NCBI RefSeq assembly: GCF_037963865.1
Contig: NZ_CP150170.1
Location: forward strand, 4,402,001 to 4,466,000
Length of the DNA: 64,000 nt
Direction: 5' to 3'
Source of the DNA: Paenibacillus sp. FSL R10-2734
GTDB taxonomy: Bacteria; Bacillota; Bacilli; Paenibacillales; Paenibacillaceae
In this document: positions 26,828-35,912 of the stretch, piece after piece
How positions within the stretch are numbered: the stretch's first letter is position 1
Layout of the letters: each line of letters begins with the position of its first letter
Notes under the pieces: generated by a model
The model's input: only the letters and a program-made list of their open reading frames with translations
Told to the model about the DNA's origin: nothing
The model's database searches: none
Position numbers and translations under genes: made by a program

Positions 26828-26829
26828 CA

Positions 26830-26862
26830 TTAAGGAGCTCCTGTGGTGGGAGCTCCTTTATT
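26830..26862 (+). terminator. Intrinsic terminator of the RNase J gene
   Basis: A 10-bp stem AAGGAGCTCC / GGAGCTCCTT with loop TGTGGTG is followed by TTATT, 5 bases after the stop codon. Confidence 0.85.
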
Positions 26863-27970
26863 ACATGATCCATTTTTTCAACGCGTCGGCTTCTAGCGCC
26901 ATTTTTTGATGTACAATAATGATTTTCTCTAACTGCGCAATCCGCTCTTGAAGACTACAGTTTAATGGATCAGAGTGTAACTGCGCGGCCAATGAACAGT
27001 ATTGCGGGAATTCCCAGATGCTACGTAAAGCAGTGCTTAAGCAAAAACCATATCTGGCAAGTTGCTCGTCCCCCTGCCCTCCCGTATCCTTTAAGCCCTT
27101 GATATAAGCTTGAAATAAAGATTCTTTATATTCCTCGTAACGATCGATAGGAATCACACCAAGACTCATATTTACACCAAACATTTTGCCAAGGTCTTCG
27201 CCTATACCTGATATGCTCATAAATTGCCAGTCTATCATTACTAAACGATCCTTCTCTTTGTCACTCTGAGTTAGTAACATATTCATTTGACTGAGATCCT
27301 GATGTGCAAGCACTCTAGGCAAGCTATTTAAAGAACTCAAGTTACTGTCTATCCGCTTAGTAAAATCTTGGAACCAAGCCCAAAGGTTTTGGTCGTTGTC
27401 ACTATGTAATTGATGAATATATTGTTCAGGGTTAGGTGCATACATTCTACTGGACGTAGTCCATGACTTAAGCCAGTTTCTGCATATCCAGTTCTCATCA
27501 GGGATTTTATTTCCTATAAGATAAGCTCCATTGAATCGGCCTAACCGTTCAGCGATAAAATCAAACTGCTCCTTTGTATGCGCATATTCCCCTTCAATTC
27601 GTTCCATCCATAACCATACAGTACCATCTACTTGCTCCTCAACAAGATAACACTTAGGAGATTGGATCGAGCCCGGAAGATCACCCAGAATCTTAGATGC
27701 GAAGACTAGGGCTTCTCGACGCCAGTAATTGTGATGCTGAGGTTCTTCTTTCTCTTCACTATCGGGCTTGATTATTTTTAAAATGATTGACCAAGGTTTT
27801 TGTTCATGATTAATTAGTGCGAAACCGTGAAGATGAAAGATACCCGCTGTTGTAAAGTTAGGTGTCTTATAATCTAAATCCTCGCATGTGAAATTGACTA
27901 TTTCTACTTCTTGTTCTCCAAAAATTCGTTGAACACTGATGTTAAGCTGATCCATTTTATTCTCTAACAC
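26861..27970 (-). CDS. APH-like phosphotransferase family protein
   Basis: A protein of 369 residues with a GTG start five bases after GGAGG. The kinase core shows the APH/choline kinase motifs: catalytic loop LAHQDLSQMNMLL near 220 and metal-binding MIDWQFMSISGIGEDLGKMF near 245. The N-terminal lobe is long (about 120 residues, with IILKIIKPDSEEKEE as the nucleotide-lobe Lys strand). The substrate may be an aminoglycoside-like drug, a sugar or an amino alcohol; nothing in the context narrows it. It converges with RNase J. Confidence 0.82.
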   Translation of the reverse strand: MLENKMDQLNISVQRIFGEQEVEIVNFTCEDLDYKTPNFTTAGIFHLHGFALINHEQKPWSIILKIIKPDSEEKEEPQHHNYWRREALVFASKILGDLPGSIQSPKCYLVEEQVDGTVWLWMERIEGEYAHTKEQFDFIAERLGRFNGAYLIGNKIPDENWICRNWLKSWTTSSRMYAPNPEQYIHQLHSDNDQNLWAWFQDFTKRIDSNLSSLNSLPRVLAHQDLSQMNMLLTQSDKEKDRLVMIDWQFMSISGIGEDLGKMFGVNMSLGVIPIDRYEEYKESLFQAYIKGLKDTGGQGDEQLARYGFCLSTALRSIWEFPQYCSLAAQLHSDPLNCSLQERIAQLEKIIIVHQKMALEADALKKWIM

Positions 27971-28005
27971 TAGACCCTCCCTGTTAAACCCCTATTCTTA
28001 TTCGC

Positions 28006-28055
28006 TAAAAAAAGCCTATGAAGCGTAACAGATTCGTTAACACCTCATAGGCTTG
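28006..28055 (-). terminator. Intrinsic terminator of the ABC-F gene
   Basis: The stem AAGCCTATGAGGTG / CGCTTCATAGGCTT is followed by TTTTT on the minus strand. Confidence 0.85.
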
Positions 28056-28074
28056 TTTAATAAAAATTTGCTTA

Positions 28075-29631
28075 TTAAAATACTTTTGTTGTCCAATCTT
28101 CGCAATTCCAAATATCGGTCACGATGTCCTGATAAAATTCTGGTTCGTGAGAAATCATAAGAATGCTTCCTTTGTATGCTTTTAGAGCGCGCTTCAGTTC
28201 GTCTTTTGCATCGATATCCAAGTGGTTCGTCGGCTCATCCAATACGAGAATGTTAGTCTCGCTGTTAATGAGCTTACATAGACGCACTTTTGCTTTTTCG
28301 CCACCGCTCAAGACAGCGATCTTGCTCTCAATATGCTTCGTGGTCAGTCCACATTTAGCAAGGGCAGCACGAACTTCGAATTGTGAAAGGGATGGGAATG
28401 TATCCCAGATCTCCTCAATACAAGTCTTGTAGTTGCCTTCCTTCATTTCTTGCTCAAAGTATCCAATCTCCTGATGGTATCCACGTTCTACCGAACCGGA
28501 CAATGCTTGGATTTCACCTAAGATGCTGCGTAGTAAGGTGGTTTTACCGATCCCGTTCGCACCGACCAATGCGATCTTTTGTCCACGCTCCATTAACAAA
28601 TTAAGTGGTCTGGACAACGGAGCGTCGTAACCGATAACCAATTCTTTTGCTTCGAAAATCATCTTGCCCGCAGTTTTTCCTTCTTTAAAGTTAAACTGTG
28701 GTTTCGGTTTTTCCTTCGCAATCTCAATAATCTCCATCTTATCAAGCTTCTTCTGTCTGGACATCGCCATGTTACGGGTTGCCACACTGGCTTTGTTACG
28801 AGCAACGAAGTCCTTCAATTCTGCTATTTCTTGCTTTTGGCGATTATAAGCAGATTCAAGCTGCTGTTTTCTCATTTCATAGACCTGTTGGAATTGCTCA
28901 TAATCACCCACATAACGGGTCAGCTTTTGATTTTCCATATGGTAGATCAGGTTAATAACGCTGTTCAAGAATGGCATATCATGAGAGATCAGAATAAAGG
29001 CATTATCATACTCTTGAAGATAACGTCTCAGCCATTCAATATGCTGCTCATCCAGATAGTTCGTAGGCTCATCTAGGAGCAGAATGTCTGGTTTTTCAAG
29101 CAAGAGCTTCGCAAGTAAGATTTTGGTACGCTGTCCACCACTTAGATCCGCTACGTCGCGATCCAGACCGATATCGGTAATCCCTAATCCGCGAGCGGTT
29201 TCTTGCACTTTCGCATCAATCATGTAGAAATCTTGATTCGTAAGTGTATCCTGGATCGTCCCTACTTCTTCAAGCAGCTTCTCCAGCTCTTCAGGCGTCA
29301 CGTCACCCATTCTGCCGTACATATCGTTCATCTCTGCCTCAAGATCAAACAGGTACTGAAAAGCACTTCTGAGTACATCTTGAATGGTCATACCTTTGGT
29401 CAACACCGCATGCTGATCAAGGTAGCCGACACGTACCCGTTTGGACCATTCGACTTTCCCTTCATCCGGTTGCAGCTTACCTGTAACAATATTCATAAAA
29501 GTGGATTTACCTTCGCCGTTAGCGCCGAATAATCCGATATGCTCGCCTTTTAGAAGACGGAATGAAACATCCTTGAAGATCGCGCGATCTCCAAAGCCAT
29601 GACTTAATCCTTCTACATTTAATATGCTCAT
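28075..29631 (-). CDS. ABC-F family ATPase (YfmM-like)
   Basis: A protein of 518 residues with two ABC cassettes and no membrane segment. Cassette 1 has Walker A GANGEGKST near 36-44, LSGGQRTK and LLLDEPTNYLDE; cassette 2 has GANGIGKTT, LSGGEKAK and LVLDEPTNHLD. The linker between them (about 240-310) is the charged helical ribosome-probing arm typical of ABC-F proteins. Length and sequence recall Bacillus subtilis YfmM. Members bind the ribosomal E site and resolve stalled translation or protect from antibiotics. It is a single-gene unit. Confidence 0.92.
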   Translation of the reverse strand: MSILNVEGLSHGFGDRAIFKDVSFRLLKGEHIGLFGANGEGKSTFMNIVTGKLQPDEGKVEWSKRVRVGYLDQHAVLTKGMTIQDVLRSAFQYLFDLEAEMNDMYGRMGDVTPEELEKLLEEVGTIQDTLTNQDFYMIDAKVQETARGLGITDIGLDRDVADLSGGQRTKILLAKLLLEKPDILLLDEPTNYLDEQHIEWLRRYLQEYDNAFILISHDMPFLNSVINLIYHMENQKLTRYVGDYEQFQQVYEMRKQQLESAYNRQKQEIAELKDFVARNKASVATRNMAMSRQKKLDKMEIIEIAKEKPKPQFNFKEGKTAGKMIFEAKELVIGYDAPLSRPLNLLMERGQKIALVGANGIGKTTLLRSILGEIQALSGSVERGYHQEIGYFEQEMKEGNYKTCIEEIWDTFPSLSQFEVRAALAKCGLTTKHIESKIAVLSGGEKAKVRLCKLINSETNILVLDEPTNHLDIDAKDELKRALKAYKGSILMISHEPEFYQDIVTDIWNCEDWTTKVF

Positions 29632-29864
29632 TTATAGACACCTTTTTCTTATTTTTCTCGCTATATTATAAGCAGGATTACGCAAAAACTCAATGGAGAA
29701 GCAAAAAAATATCAAATTATAGCCCATAACTCGAAATATCTCAGGTTTTCAGGTCATATCTGGCAAGTGACAATTTTTGCGCTGGCGATAGCTCACCATC
29801 TTTTATATGATAGTATGCAGTGCAATACATTAGCCTTGAATTGAGGTTCTAAGGAGAGTCAGTG

Positions 29865-30449
29865 ATGAACAAACTTGTATTTTTTCTGGGGCCAGCTGGG
29901 GCAGGTAAAACCACTTTAGCTAAAGCAATTGCTTCCCGGCGTAAAGTCCCCTTCTTTGATATGGATATTCTCTTAAGTCCAGCTGCAGACGCCATCATGA
30001 CCTTACATGGATTGGACCCAGCAGATCGAGATTCCGCCGAGTACAAAAGATTATGCCGTGATTTGGGTTACCGGATTACGATGGACGCAGCGCTAGACAA
30101 TATTGGTCTGAATGTGGATGCATTTGTGGTTGGGCCATTTACCCAAGAGGCTGCCAATCCTGACTGGATCAGTAACGAGTTGTCTCGTATCGGTCGTTCC
30201 CTGCAAGATGTTGAAGTCAAAGTGGCCTTGGTCGAACTAGCCAATGAGAAATTATACCGGACGCGGATTCAAGATAGACAATCACCACTCGATGAATGGA
30301 AGTTCCAACATTGGGATGAATTCCGCAAATCATTTAGAAACCGTAGTGTACAATGGCCTCTCCCAAGTTCCAATGTTAAGGTGATCGACAATTCTAACAC
30401 AGACAATACGGAGACTGTGGCTGCGGTGGAACATTTTATCTACGGCTAG
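29865..30449 (+). CDS. P-loop kinase-like NTPase
   Basis: ATG 29865 with AAGGAG eight bases upstream gives 194 residues; a GTG at 29862 is the alternative. Walker A GPAGAGKTT is at about 9-17, followed by FFDMDILLSPA as the nucleoside-kinase-like DxD strand. A later Arg-rich lid (ANEKLYRTRIQDRQSPLDEW) is typical of small-molecule kinases such as gluconate or shikimate kinase relatives. The substrate is unknown. It is monocistronic and ends in a strong terminator shared with the convergent acyltransferase gene. Confidence 0.8.
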   Translation: MNKLVFFLGPAGAGKTTLAKAIASRRKVPFFDMDILLSPAADAIMTLHGLDPADRDSAEYKRLCRDLGYRITMDAALDNIGLNVDAFVVGPFTQEAANPDWISNELSRIGRSLQDVEVKVALVELANEKLYRTRIQDRQSPLDEWKFQHWDEFRKSFRNRSVQWPLPSSNVKVIDNSNTDNTETVAAVEHFIYG

Positions 30450-30487
30450 AAATTAGATGCTCTTCAATGATATGCGTTCACGAAAAA

Positions 30488-30526
30488 TAAGACCGGCAAA
30501 GAGAGAATTCTCTTGCCGGTCTTTAT
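30488..30526 (+). terminator. Bidirectional intrinsic terminator
   Basis: A long stem AAGACCGGCAAGAGA / TCTCTTGCCGGTCTT is followed by TATAATATT on the plus strand and a T-rich run on the minus strand. Confidence 0.85.
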
Positions 30527-30560
30527 AATATTACATTATGACTTCGGTTGGGATCACAAG

Positions 30561-32588
30561 TTACTTACTTTTCAAGGCTTTTACTAGAATAGAAGCGTAA
30601 TACTCAGCACCCTCAGGTTTCAGATGCACTCCATCATTGTAGAAATATTCGTCTTTCCCTTCACTAGCAGAGTGCCAGTCTATTACGCTCGTATTACTAA
30701 ACTCACTGGAAACTTTTGAAATATTGTGATTTACATTATTTTGCCATTTTCTTGGGACGCGTGAATTGACCAAAAAAACATGCTCAGCATCGCTTAGTGA
30801 GTTCAGTAGTTCACGTAATTGCTTTGAACTAAAGGATCCATTGGTTCCCAGCTCAATGATAATCCGTTTACCCAACCGGCCTTCTGCCTTAAGCTGCTCT
30901 ACTACCTCCTGAGCTTTCACCATCTGTCTACCGATCTTACCATCGACTACAATACCAGGTAAATCTTCAGAGAGATAAGGTGCTGCGTCCAAAATGACGG
31001 AATCTCCAATGGCCGTAACGTCTTTTCCTGATTGGTTCTCTCCAGACACTGATTTCTTTTCTTCAGCTTCAGAATTAGGCTGTTCCTCTTCTGTATCGGT
31101 TTTTCCCAACTCCGTATCAGGTTTTTTCACTTCAGAATCCGTATTATCCTGTGCTATAGCTGGTACTGTTGGTATATCGGTCGTGCCTTCGTCTATCGAC
31201 TTCTGATCTGCGGGATCATCCTTTATTCCCACATCTTGTTGCTGTTGCTGTTGTTGTTGTTGCTGTTGCTGTTGCTGTTGTTGCAGTAGTTGTTGCTGTT
31301 CATTCTGCATGCCTGCCGTTTCCAGCGCCTTATCAGATCCAGCGTTTAACAAATAACCTTTGCAGGCGATAGGTATAAGAATCACAGCAATAACAGCCAC
31401 TAGGAAACCTGGACGAATGCCACCGCGTTTTTTTACACTTATATTTTTCCAAGTTTCCTTTAATGAACCCCTCCGAATGGGCTCCTCCACATACTTGTAT
31501 GACAATGCAGCTAGTGTAAAACTCACAGCTACCTGAATTATGATACGGAGCATGCTGCTTTCTTCAGTATTCACATTCGGACTGCTAAGGATAATAACTG
31601 GGAAATGCCATATGTACAAGCTATATGATCGCACTCCGATCCAACGCAAAGGCTTGCAGCCTACAATCGATCCCAGTCGGCTGGCAGGATGAGCGAGTAC
31701 GGCAATAACTACAGCAGCGATCAAAGAAATTACGAAAAACCCACCACGGTAAAGCGAATCATCATATTCATTAACCTGATTAAAAAGTATCAATAATAGA
31801 ATGAGTCCAAGTCCACCTACGATATCAAGCACACGTCGAGCCGGTTCTGAGACCTTATCATTAAGCTTCTGACTTGGCCATGCAACTGCAAGGGCTGCAC
31901 CAATGAGAAGTGCAAATACGCGGGTATCCGTTCCATAATACACTCTACTTGGGTCTGTACCTGGTACGTAAATCAATGCCATCGCTAAAGCTGAGACAAA
32001 TGCACTAACCATAATCCATGCAATAAGCTTACCTCGACGACGAGCGATCTTCATCACTATAATGAGAACTATTGGCCACAGAATATAAAATTGTCCTTCA
32101 ATCGAAAGCGACCATAAATGTCCGATCGGAGAAGGCGGTCCAAAGCTCTCAAAGTAGGAGACATTATGAAATATTAGCCACCAATTATTGAAGTAAAATA
32201 AGGAGGATAAAAAGTCACCCTTCAATCCAAACAATCTTGTAGGTTCAATAATTAAGAGCCATATTGCGACAACAAGAAGCATGACGATCATCGCCGGCAG
32301 CAGCCTCCGGGCTCTACGGAACCAAAAGTCTATAAGATTCAGTCTTCGGTGCCGCTCCCACTTGGTAATGATTTGGTCAGTAATGAGATAACCTGAAATA
32401 ACAAAAAATATTCCAACGCCGAGAAGTCCACCCTCAGCCCAATTTAAATTCAAATGATAAGCGATTACCGCGAGTACTGATAAAGCCCTTAGACCATCAA
32501 TTCCTGGCACATAACGCCTGCCGCCTGCAGGTTGTATAGATGAGCGGCTCCTCATATTATTTCTGAAATGCTTCGTGTTGTCTTTCAT
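30561..32588 (-). CDS. OatA-like acyltransferase with C-terminal SGNH domain
   Basis: A protein of 675 residues. The N-terminal acyltransferase-3 domain (about 25-380) has ten or more helices, with the catalytic His in LAVIAYHLNLNWAEGG and the LLGVGIFFVISGYLIT signature. A low-complexity linker follows with a run of about 16 Gln (near 432-455), then acidic Thr/Glu/Lys-rich spacer. The SGNH hydrolase-like domain begins at about 525 (TAIGDSVILDAAPYL, ELGTNGSF, and the Asp-His pair in DGVHLKPEGAEYY). This matches OatA-type peptidoglycan O-acetyltransferases, in which the membrane domain passes acetyl groups to the outer SGNH domain. A secondary wall polymer could be the acceptor instead. Confidence 0.88.
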   Translation of the reverse strand: MKDNTKHFRNNMRSRSSIQPAGGRRYVPGIDGLRALSVLAVIAYHLNLNWAEGGLLGVGIFFVISGYLITDQIITKWERHRRLNLIDFWFRRARRLLPAMIVMLLVVAIWLLIIEPTRLFGLKGDFLSSLFYFNNWWLIFHNVSYFESFGPPSPIGHLWSLSIEGQFYILWPIVLIIVMKIARRRGKLIAWIMVSAFVSALAMALIYVPGTDPSRVYYGTDTRVFALLIGAALAVAWPSQKLNDKVSEPARRVLDIVGGLGLILLLILFNQVNEYDDSLYRGGFFVISLIAAVVIAVLAHPASRLGSIVGCKPLRWIGVRSYSLYIWHFPVIILSSPNVNTEESSMLRIIIQVAVSFTLAALSYKYVEEPIRRGSLKETWKNISVKKRGGIRPGFLVAVIAVILIPIACKGYLLNAGSDKALETAGMQNEQQQLLQQQQQQQQQQQQQQQQDVGIKDDPADQKSIDEGTTDIPTVPAIAQDNTDSEVKKPDTELGKTDTEEEQPNSEAEEKKSVSGENQSGKDVTAIGDSVILDAAPYLSEDLPGIVVDGKIGRQMVKAQEVVEQLKAEGRLGKRIIIELGTNGSFSSKQLRELLNSLSDAEHVFLVNSRVPRKWQNNVNHNISKVSSEFSNTSVIDWHSASEGKDEYFYNDGVHLKPEGAEYYASILVKALKSK
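31230..31300. repeat. CAA/CAG trinucleotide repeat (poly-Gln linker)
   Basis: On the minus strand about two dozen near-tandem CAA/CAG codons encode the Gln-rich linker of the acyltransferase. In-frame slippage could vary the linker length. Confidence 0.85.
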
Positions 32589-32740
32589 AATGTTTCATTC
32601 CTTACCGATGATTTATCGTACATAAATAAGACGCTGTAACTGTATGAAAAGTTCTGTAATCAAGTGAAAATGTTTTTTATATTGGCCACGTCGGGGAACG
32701 AAATCATCAGATATTTTGATAATGTAGTGCAAATAGATCA

Positions 32741-33727
32741 TTAAAGCTCTAAACAAGCTTTGTTATTTAGAGCATCGTGAATATTGCTGGCAAGCCACAC
32801 TCTATTCTCCTCATTCTGTGACTCCGAAAACACATGATATAACAAAAGCACTAATTCAAGTCTACGCTTCTCGATAAAGAGTGGGAGCTCTTCTAGCCAC
32901 TTATTGTCGAGTGCATACTCTCGATTATACCCCTTCATAAAGGACCTCAGCATGGCTTGCGCAAGACTAGAAGTTCTACTCTGCTCTACCTCCGGTTTTC
33001 GCCGATCCCCAAAGATGGTCGAGTAATAAACGGCAATTGCAATATCATGCACCATATAGTCGTATCCGCAATCATCAAAGTCAAACACGGTGATCTGCCC
33101 CTCATGTACGAAAAAATTACCCGAATGCAAATCACGGTGACATAGTCCATAGCTTTCACGATTCCGTGGCAATTGGTTAATACGATCATTTATCCGAAGC
33201 AACTTTTCAAAAAGCTGCTGTTCAACAGTACCAAAGTTAGCAAAGTCAAACTCTAGCTTAGCCTGATGTGATCTTGCCAGAACAGTTTCCGGACGCTCAT
33301 ATTGCAGGGTTGCAGCATGCATTCTTCCTGTTACCTCACCCCATTGCTCAAAAAGCTCCGGTCCCCAATAGGGATCGGAAGCATTAACATGACCACCAGG
33401 TGCTTTCTCCATTACACAGATCATAAATCTTTCTTCATCTTTAACTAGCGTATGTACCAAACTGCCATCCTGAAAGGGAATTGGGGGAGCCAGTTTCACT
33501 CCATGCTTTGCAAGATGGTCCATAAAGTCAAGTTCAGAGATAACCATCTCCTGTTCCTGATGAGAATGATGAGTTACACGTAAAATAAATTCATGATTAT
33601 CTTTTAGAAAGCTATAGACAACATTTTCAAAACCACCAATATACTTTATCGTTGTCCAATCGACTAGAATCTGTTGTGCAGCTTGCTTAAGCATTTCTTC
33701 ATCGAATTTCACCTGCCAGTTCGGCAT
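32741..33727 (-). CDS. APH/homoserine-kinase-like phosphotransferase
   Basis: ATG 33727 with AGGAG ten bases upstream gives 328 residues; a GTG at 33736 is too close to that site. Kinase motifs: nucleotide-lobe strand HEFILRVTHHSHQEQEM, catalytic loop LCHRDLHSGNFFVHEG near 200 and metal-binding VFDFDDCGYDYMVHDIA near 220. The HRDLHxxN/DFDD pattern is that of APH-type kinases related to the CotS/SrkA/homoserine kinase group. The substrate is not predictable. A weak hairpin at the end of the gene (32746-32773) may act as terminator. Confidence 0.85.
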   Translation of the reverse strand: MPNWQVKFDEEMLKQAAQQILVDWTTIKYIGGFENVVYSFLKDNHEFILRVTHHSHQEQEMVISELDFMDHLAKHGVKLAPPIPFQDGSLVHTLVKDEERFMICVMEKAPGGHVNASDPYWGPELFEQWGEVTGRMHAATLQYERPETVLARSHQAKLEFDFANFGTVEQQLFEKLLRINDRINQLPRNRESYGLCHRDLHSGNFFVHEGQITVFDFDDCGYDYMVHDIAIAVYYSTIFGDRRKPEVEQSRTSSLAQAMLRSFMKGYNREYALDNKWLEELPLFIEKRRLELVLLLYHVFSESQNEENRVWLASNIHDALNNKACLEL

Positions 33728-33836
33728 TTCAAACACGCTCCTACATTCTTAGAAAATATTATTTATAATGGTATATTTTTTATTGTTGTTCTCTATCAAA
33801 ATATTTTAGCACTTCACCACCAATAAAAGAAGCATT

Positions 33837-33891
33837 CAAAAAAGGTAGAGGCAATCTAGAACTTAACTAAGTCCATGACTGCTCCTACCTT
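33837..33891 (-). terminator. Intrinsic terminator of the ydhK-like gene
   Basis: Stem arms AAGGTAGGAGCA and TGCCTCTACCTT, with a second small stem in the loop, are followed by TTTT on the minus strand. Confidence 0.75.
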
Positions 33892-33929
33892 GATTATTCT
33901 TCATTCTTATGTGCTTAAATTTCTATGGG

Positions 33930-34481
33930 TTACTTTAAAGGTGAAAGCTCATCTTCTGTTACCCACTTATGATTTTCCACTTCATCTCCACCTGTAGTAG
34001 GCATGTAATCAATCATATATACTGTGGTTTTTTCTGCTGCGTTAATTTGTGCCCTTGCACCTTTCATATCTTTCATGTGGTCAGCTTCCATCTCGACTTC
34101 CGAGCCTGATTCATAGGGTGTGTTAGCTGCCTTTCTAATTTCTTCATGGATAATCCACTTGTGGTTTGTGATTGGCATTCCACCTGTTGTGGGTCTATAA
34201 GAAACCATATAGGCTGTAGTATCAAAAGCACCTACAATCGTTGCAGTAGCGCCCTTCATACCTTCCATATGGTCCGTTTGAATGATCGCTTTACTTCCTA
34301 CTTTAAAAGCTGGATTCTCCGCCACCTTCAAATCTTCAGGTATGTCACCTGAACTAGAGTGTGCGGTATGTTCTATTTGTCTATCGTTTGAAGACATTTT
34401 ATTGCCATAGCTATTATCATTACCACATGCGCTTAGAGTGAGTGCGGCTGCGATTATGAATAGAGATAATTGCTTTTTCAT
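33930..34481 (-). CDS. ydhK: YdhK-like lipoprotein with two DUF1541 repeats
   Basis: A protein of 183 residues behind CGGAGGT. A lipoprotein signal ends in LTLSAC (Cys19). Two tandem DUF1541 repeats follow, each of about 55 residues: DHMEGMKGATATIVGAFDTT with TTGGMPITNHKWI, and DHMKDMKGARAQINAAEKTT with TTGGDEVENHKWV. His and Met residues recur at matching positions, which could bind a metal; that is inference. The family is common in Firmicutes and has no firm function. It is divergent from the SleB-like gene. Confidence 0.9.
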   Translation of the reverse strand: MKKQLSLFIIAAALTLSACGNDNSYGNKMSSNDRQIEHTAHSSSGDIPEDLKVAENPAFKVGSKAIIQTDHMEGMKGATATIVGAFDTTAYMVSYRPTTGGMPITNHKWIIHEEIRKAANTPYESGSEVEMEADHMKDMKGARAQINAAEKTTVYMIDYMPTTGGDEVENHKWVTEDELSPLK

Positions 34482-34560
34482 ATATAAAACCTCCGAAGTT
34501 TATATGCCTATGATTATTCATTTACCCATTTCATAAGATCACAAACCGCATGAATTATTT

Positions 34561-34589
34561 TTGAGAATGTAAATCGATAATCTTATTAC
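34561..34589 (+). promoter_or_regulatory. Candidate sigma-A-like promoter of the SleB-type hydrolase
   Basis: TTGAGA (34561-34566) and TATTAC (34584-34589) with a 17-bp spacer lie about 70 bases upstream of the ATG. A sporulation promoter cannot be excluded. Confidence 0.45.
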
Positions 34590-34656
34590 CAATAAATGAG
34601 TGTTGTCTCAGTTATTGAAGGTTATTTATAATGTTTTCTGAAAGGAGGCTACTACA

Positions 34657-35298
34657 ATGAAGACTAAAATATTCACCTTGTTGCTTCTTTTGGGTCTAGT
34701 AAGTATGGCAACTATGATCGGTTCTGCTAGTGCTGCTCCGGTATTAACCGTAGGGAGTTCTTCTGGAGATGTATGGGATCTTCAATATCGATTAAAAACA
34801 CTGGATTTCTATACCCAGCCTCTAGATGGTGTATATGGATCACAAACGAAAACAGCTGTTGCAAAATTTCAAAAGGCCTATGGATTGAGTGCTGATGGAG
34901 TTGCTGGCACGAAAACTTGGAATGCACTAAAAAAATACACGCTTAATATTAATGAAATGGATATTTTGGCGAAAGTAATCTACAGTGAAGCTCGCGGTGA
35001 GCCTTACAAAGGTCAAGTTGCTGTTGGCGCTGTAGTTATGAATCGCATACAATCTAGTCAATTTCCAAACAATATTAAAGATGTTGTGTTTCAAAAAGGC
35101 GCATTCACAGCCGTATCTGACGGCCAGTACTGGCTTACTCCAAACCGGACTGCCTACTTAGCTGCTCTTGATGCTGTCCGTGGCTGGGACCCAACAACCA
35201 ACTCACTCTATTATTTCAATCCAGATACAGCAACTAGTGCATGGATCTGGTCACGTCCTCAGAATTTAAAAATTGGTAAGCATATATTTGCGAGTTAA
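34657..35298 (+). CDS. SleB-type cell-wall hydrolase with peptidoglycan-binding domain
   Basis: A protein of 213 residues behind AAAGGAGG. A signal peptide covers about 1-26 (ending GSASA-AP). A PG_binding_1 domain follows (VGSSSGDVWDLQYRLKTLDF, about 30-92), then the SleB/hydrolase-2 domain (about 97-213) with the catalytic Glu in IYSEARGEPYKGQVAVGAVV. The order and length match SleB/CwlJ-like cortex lytic or vegetative lysozyme-like transglycosylases. No ypeB-like partner is adjacent, so it may be a paralogue of the germination enzyme rather than SleB itself. Confidence 0.9.
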   Translation: MKTKIFTLLLLLGLVSMATMIGSASAAPVLTVGSSSGDVWDLQYRLKTLDFYTQPLDGVYGSQTKTAVAKFQKAYGLSADGVAGTKTWNALKKYTLNINEMDILAKVIYSEARGEPYKGQVAVGAVVMNRIQSSQFPNNIKDVVFQKGAFTAVSDGQYWLTPNRTAYLAALDAVRGWDPTTNSLYYFNPDTATSAWIWSRPQNLKIGKHIFAS

Positions 35299-35316
35299 AC
35301 GCTTCAAATAGATGTA

Positions 35317-35354
35317 ATAGCCGGTCAACCTTAGTGGTTGACCGGCTATTTTGT
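35317..35354 (+). terminator. Intrinsic terminator of the SleB-type gene
   Basis: A 14-bp perfect stem ATAGCCGGTCAACC / GGTTGACCGGCTAT with loop TTAGT is followed by TTTTGTTT. The inverted sequence may also serve the convergent GNAT gene. Confidence 0.92.
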
Positions 35355-35894
35355 TTAGCTTAATCCATTATGAAAATTAAAGATGATCTTTAATTCATCA
35401 TCAAACGACTTTCTGCATTCCTCTTGGTAATTACACCCAGTATAATCTTTTAGCGTCTTTCTCCAAAAATGCTGTGCTCTCCTATTTGTAGCCGTGGGAT
35501 TTGTTTGAAGCTCCCAATGTCCCAAATGAAGCTTAAAAACTTCCTTAGCCGCAATTTCAGCGATTCCCTTACCTCGGAATGGCCGCAGGACGAAAAATTC
35601 ATTCAAATAGAATTCACAACCCGGTGGTGTATAAGGTGGTGTGGCCACTAATGCAAACCCCACAGGAATTTCATCCTCTTTTATTAAATAAGGATATAAA
35701 ACCCCAGGCTTTTCCCACCAGATGTCGAAGACTTTATTCTGTTCAAGCAGTGTCTGTGTTTCATTATCCTCGTATACCCCGAATTTATTAGGAAGGTTCC
35801 CCCATATTTCTGATAGATCGTGTAAGTATAGTGGGTAGATATTGTTAATGATAAACTTCGTTGTGCTGTCAGTTAATGTTACGGTGATATTCAT
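35355..35894 (-). CDS. GNAT-family N-acetyltransferase (twin 1)
   Basis: A protein of 179 residues behind GGAAGGGAG. GNAT motifs: LYPYLIKEDEIPVGFALV, then YLNEFFVLRPFRGKGIAEIA (acetyl-CoA loop RGKGIA) and a C-terminal RAQHFWRKTLKDYTGCNYQE. It is clearly related to the next upstream gene, which shares the FWRKxLKDYTxxNY ending and the LFxxF-type core, so the two arose by tandem duplication. The acceptor is unknown. Confidence 0.87.
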   Translation of the reverse strand: MNITVTLTDSTTKFIINNIYPLYLHDLSEIWGNLPNKFGVYEDNETQTLLEQNKVFDIWWEKPGVLYPYLIKEDEIPVGFALVATPPYTPPGCEFYLNEFFVLRPFRGKGIAEIAAKEVFKLHLGHWELQTNPTATNRRAQHFWRKTLKDYTGCNYQEECRKSFDDELKIIFNFHNGLS

Positions 35895-35912
35895 ATCGTT
35901 CTCTCCCTTCCA

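Noticed and set aside
31169..31372. Plus-strand Val/Ala-rich frame
   Set aside because: It is the complement of the poly-Gln codons in the acyltransferase gene.
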